Below are positions 5,044 through 5,543 of a stretch of DNA of 5,543 bases, in pieces. Position numbers and translations under genes: made by a program. The number at the start of each line of letters is the position of its first letter. Position 1 is the stretch's first letter. The notes beneath the pieces were generated by a model. The model had not been told where the DNA came from and made no database searches. It worked only from the letters and a program-made list of their open reading frames with translations. The stretch lies in NCBI GenBank assembly GCA_905235755.1, contig CAJONA010000077.1, positions 1 to 5,543 on the forward strand. Reading direction: 5' to 3'. Source of the DNA: an uncultured Clostridia bacterium (GTDB lineage Bacteria; Bacillota; Clostridia; Oscillospirales; CAG-272).

Positions 5044-5086
5044 ACGGCGCGGCCTCAAAAGAGGTCGCGCCGTTTGCGTTTGTTTA
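5044..5086 (+). terminator. Terminator of the SleB-like gene
   Basis: A 13-bp stem (5044-5056 with 5061-5073) closes an AAAA loop and is followed by an interrupted T-rich tail, TTGCGTTTGTTTATT. Its single imperfect pair is G-U on the plus strand but A-C on the minus strand, so it favours plus-strand transcripts. Confidence 0.65.
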
Positions 5087-5100
5087 TTGCGGGTTTTTTA

Positions 5101-5543
5101 TTATTCCGTCGTCTTTTCCGTATCGGACGGCGCCGACGTTTTCTTCTCCGTGAAGAAGCGGATCACGAAAAGCGTAGCTATCATCAGCACTATTGCGATC
5201 GGCATGACTATCAGCCAGTTTTTGATAAGCCCTGCGAGTATGTAGCATACGAACGACACTCCCGCGACGGCGGCCGCCCACGACGATATAGGCGATATCA
5301 TACATACCGGCGCCGCGGTGGAGTCGATAAGATATGAAAGCTTTGCACGCGACACATTATGAGAATCGGTTATCGGGCGCATGACCGAGCCGACTGTCAG
5401 ACAGTTGAAGTAGTCATCGACAAAGATAAGCACTCCGAGCACGACGGTTGCGAGCTGTGCGCCGACTTTTGTTTTGACGTGCTTTTTAGCCCATTTCCCG
5501 AACGCCGCGGAACCGCCCGCTTTGTTGATCAGCGCGACCATCG
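5101..5543 (-). CDS. NhaC-family Na+/H+ antiporter, 3' part; probable large internal deletion
   Basis: The open frame continues past the right edge, so the Met at 5541 is almost certainly internal (a GGMVALINKAGG-like motif is usual there). Counting that Met as 1, VLGVLIFVDDYFNCLTVGS (34-52), MRPITDSHNVSRAKLSYLID (54-73) and STAAPVCMISPISSWAAAV (74-92) are the conserved mid-protein block of NhaC-type inner-membrane antiporters of about 450-550 residues. Family members then continue for 200-300 residues, including a GDHCSPISDT-like block, before a final pair of membrane segments. Here the sequence passes straight from SSWAAAVAGV into SFVCYILAGLIKNWLIVMPI (96-115), a last hydrophobic segment and a charged tail EKKTSAPSDTEKTTE. 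That end resembles the family's true C-terminus. I infer an in-frame internal deletion around 5257-5280; activity is doubtful. Family length and motifs are from memory. Confidence 0.8.
   Translation of the reverse strand, partial: MVALINKAGGSAAFGKWAKKHVKTKVGAQLATVVLGVLIFVDDYFNCLTVGSVMRPITDSHNVSRAKLSYLIDSTAAPVCMISPISSWAAAVAGVSFVCYILAGLIKNWLIVMPIAIVLMIATLFVIRFFTEKKTSAPSDTEKTTE

Overview
The window looks like a piece of a Gram-positive, clostridial (Firmicutes) chromosome. The main genes have strong AGGAGG-type ribosome binding sites. The ThiF-type protein has the cysteine-rich clostridial form. A secreted SleB-like cell-wall hydrolase carries a copper-amine-oxidase-type N-terminal domain, an arrangement typical of spore-forming clostridia. 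The tRNA has an encoded CCA. Codon and base use point to a moderately GC-rich member, perhaps a gut lineage; this is inference and no species is named.

Layout, left to right. Bases 1-113 (minus strand) hold a fragment of a GNAT-like acetyltransferase with no 5' part. A plus-strand pair follows: a small HMA metal-binding protein and a TcdA-type tRNA t6A dehydratase, with the second ribosome binding site overlapping the first stop codon. A small nitroreductase comes next and ends at a 13-bp terminator. A second perfect 15-bp hairpin lies between it and a convergent minus-strand methyltransferase. The methyltransferase is lower in GC than its neighbours, and its promoter region is the wreck of a four-helix-bundle (23S rRNA intervening-sequence type) gene.

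Bases 2980-3380 are a repeat-rich non-coding block. It has a mosaic of short palindromes spaced by AATATAACT-like words, a 19-bp terminator, an intact minus-strand tRNA-Leu(CAA), and upstream of it a second copy of that tRNA's 5' half, split by a 79-nt palindromic insert. The only convincing tRNA promoter lies upstream of the broken copy, so both are probably on one precursor.

A divergent promoter then drives a uridine-kinase-like P-loop protein, followed by the SleB-like hydrolase. The last gene, on the minus strand and running off the right edge, is an NhaC-family antiporter. It appears to have lost a large internal part in frame. Two hairpins between the convergent last genes each suit one strand.

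The intact genes are mostly ordinary housekeeping or accessory functions, and I see no new multi-gene system. What stands out is the amount of gene wreckage and palindromic repeat material: two gene remnants, a split pseudo-tRNA and an internally deleted transporter in 5.5 kb. This could reflect real genome decay and rearrangement, or partly assembly error.
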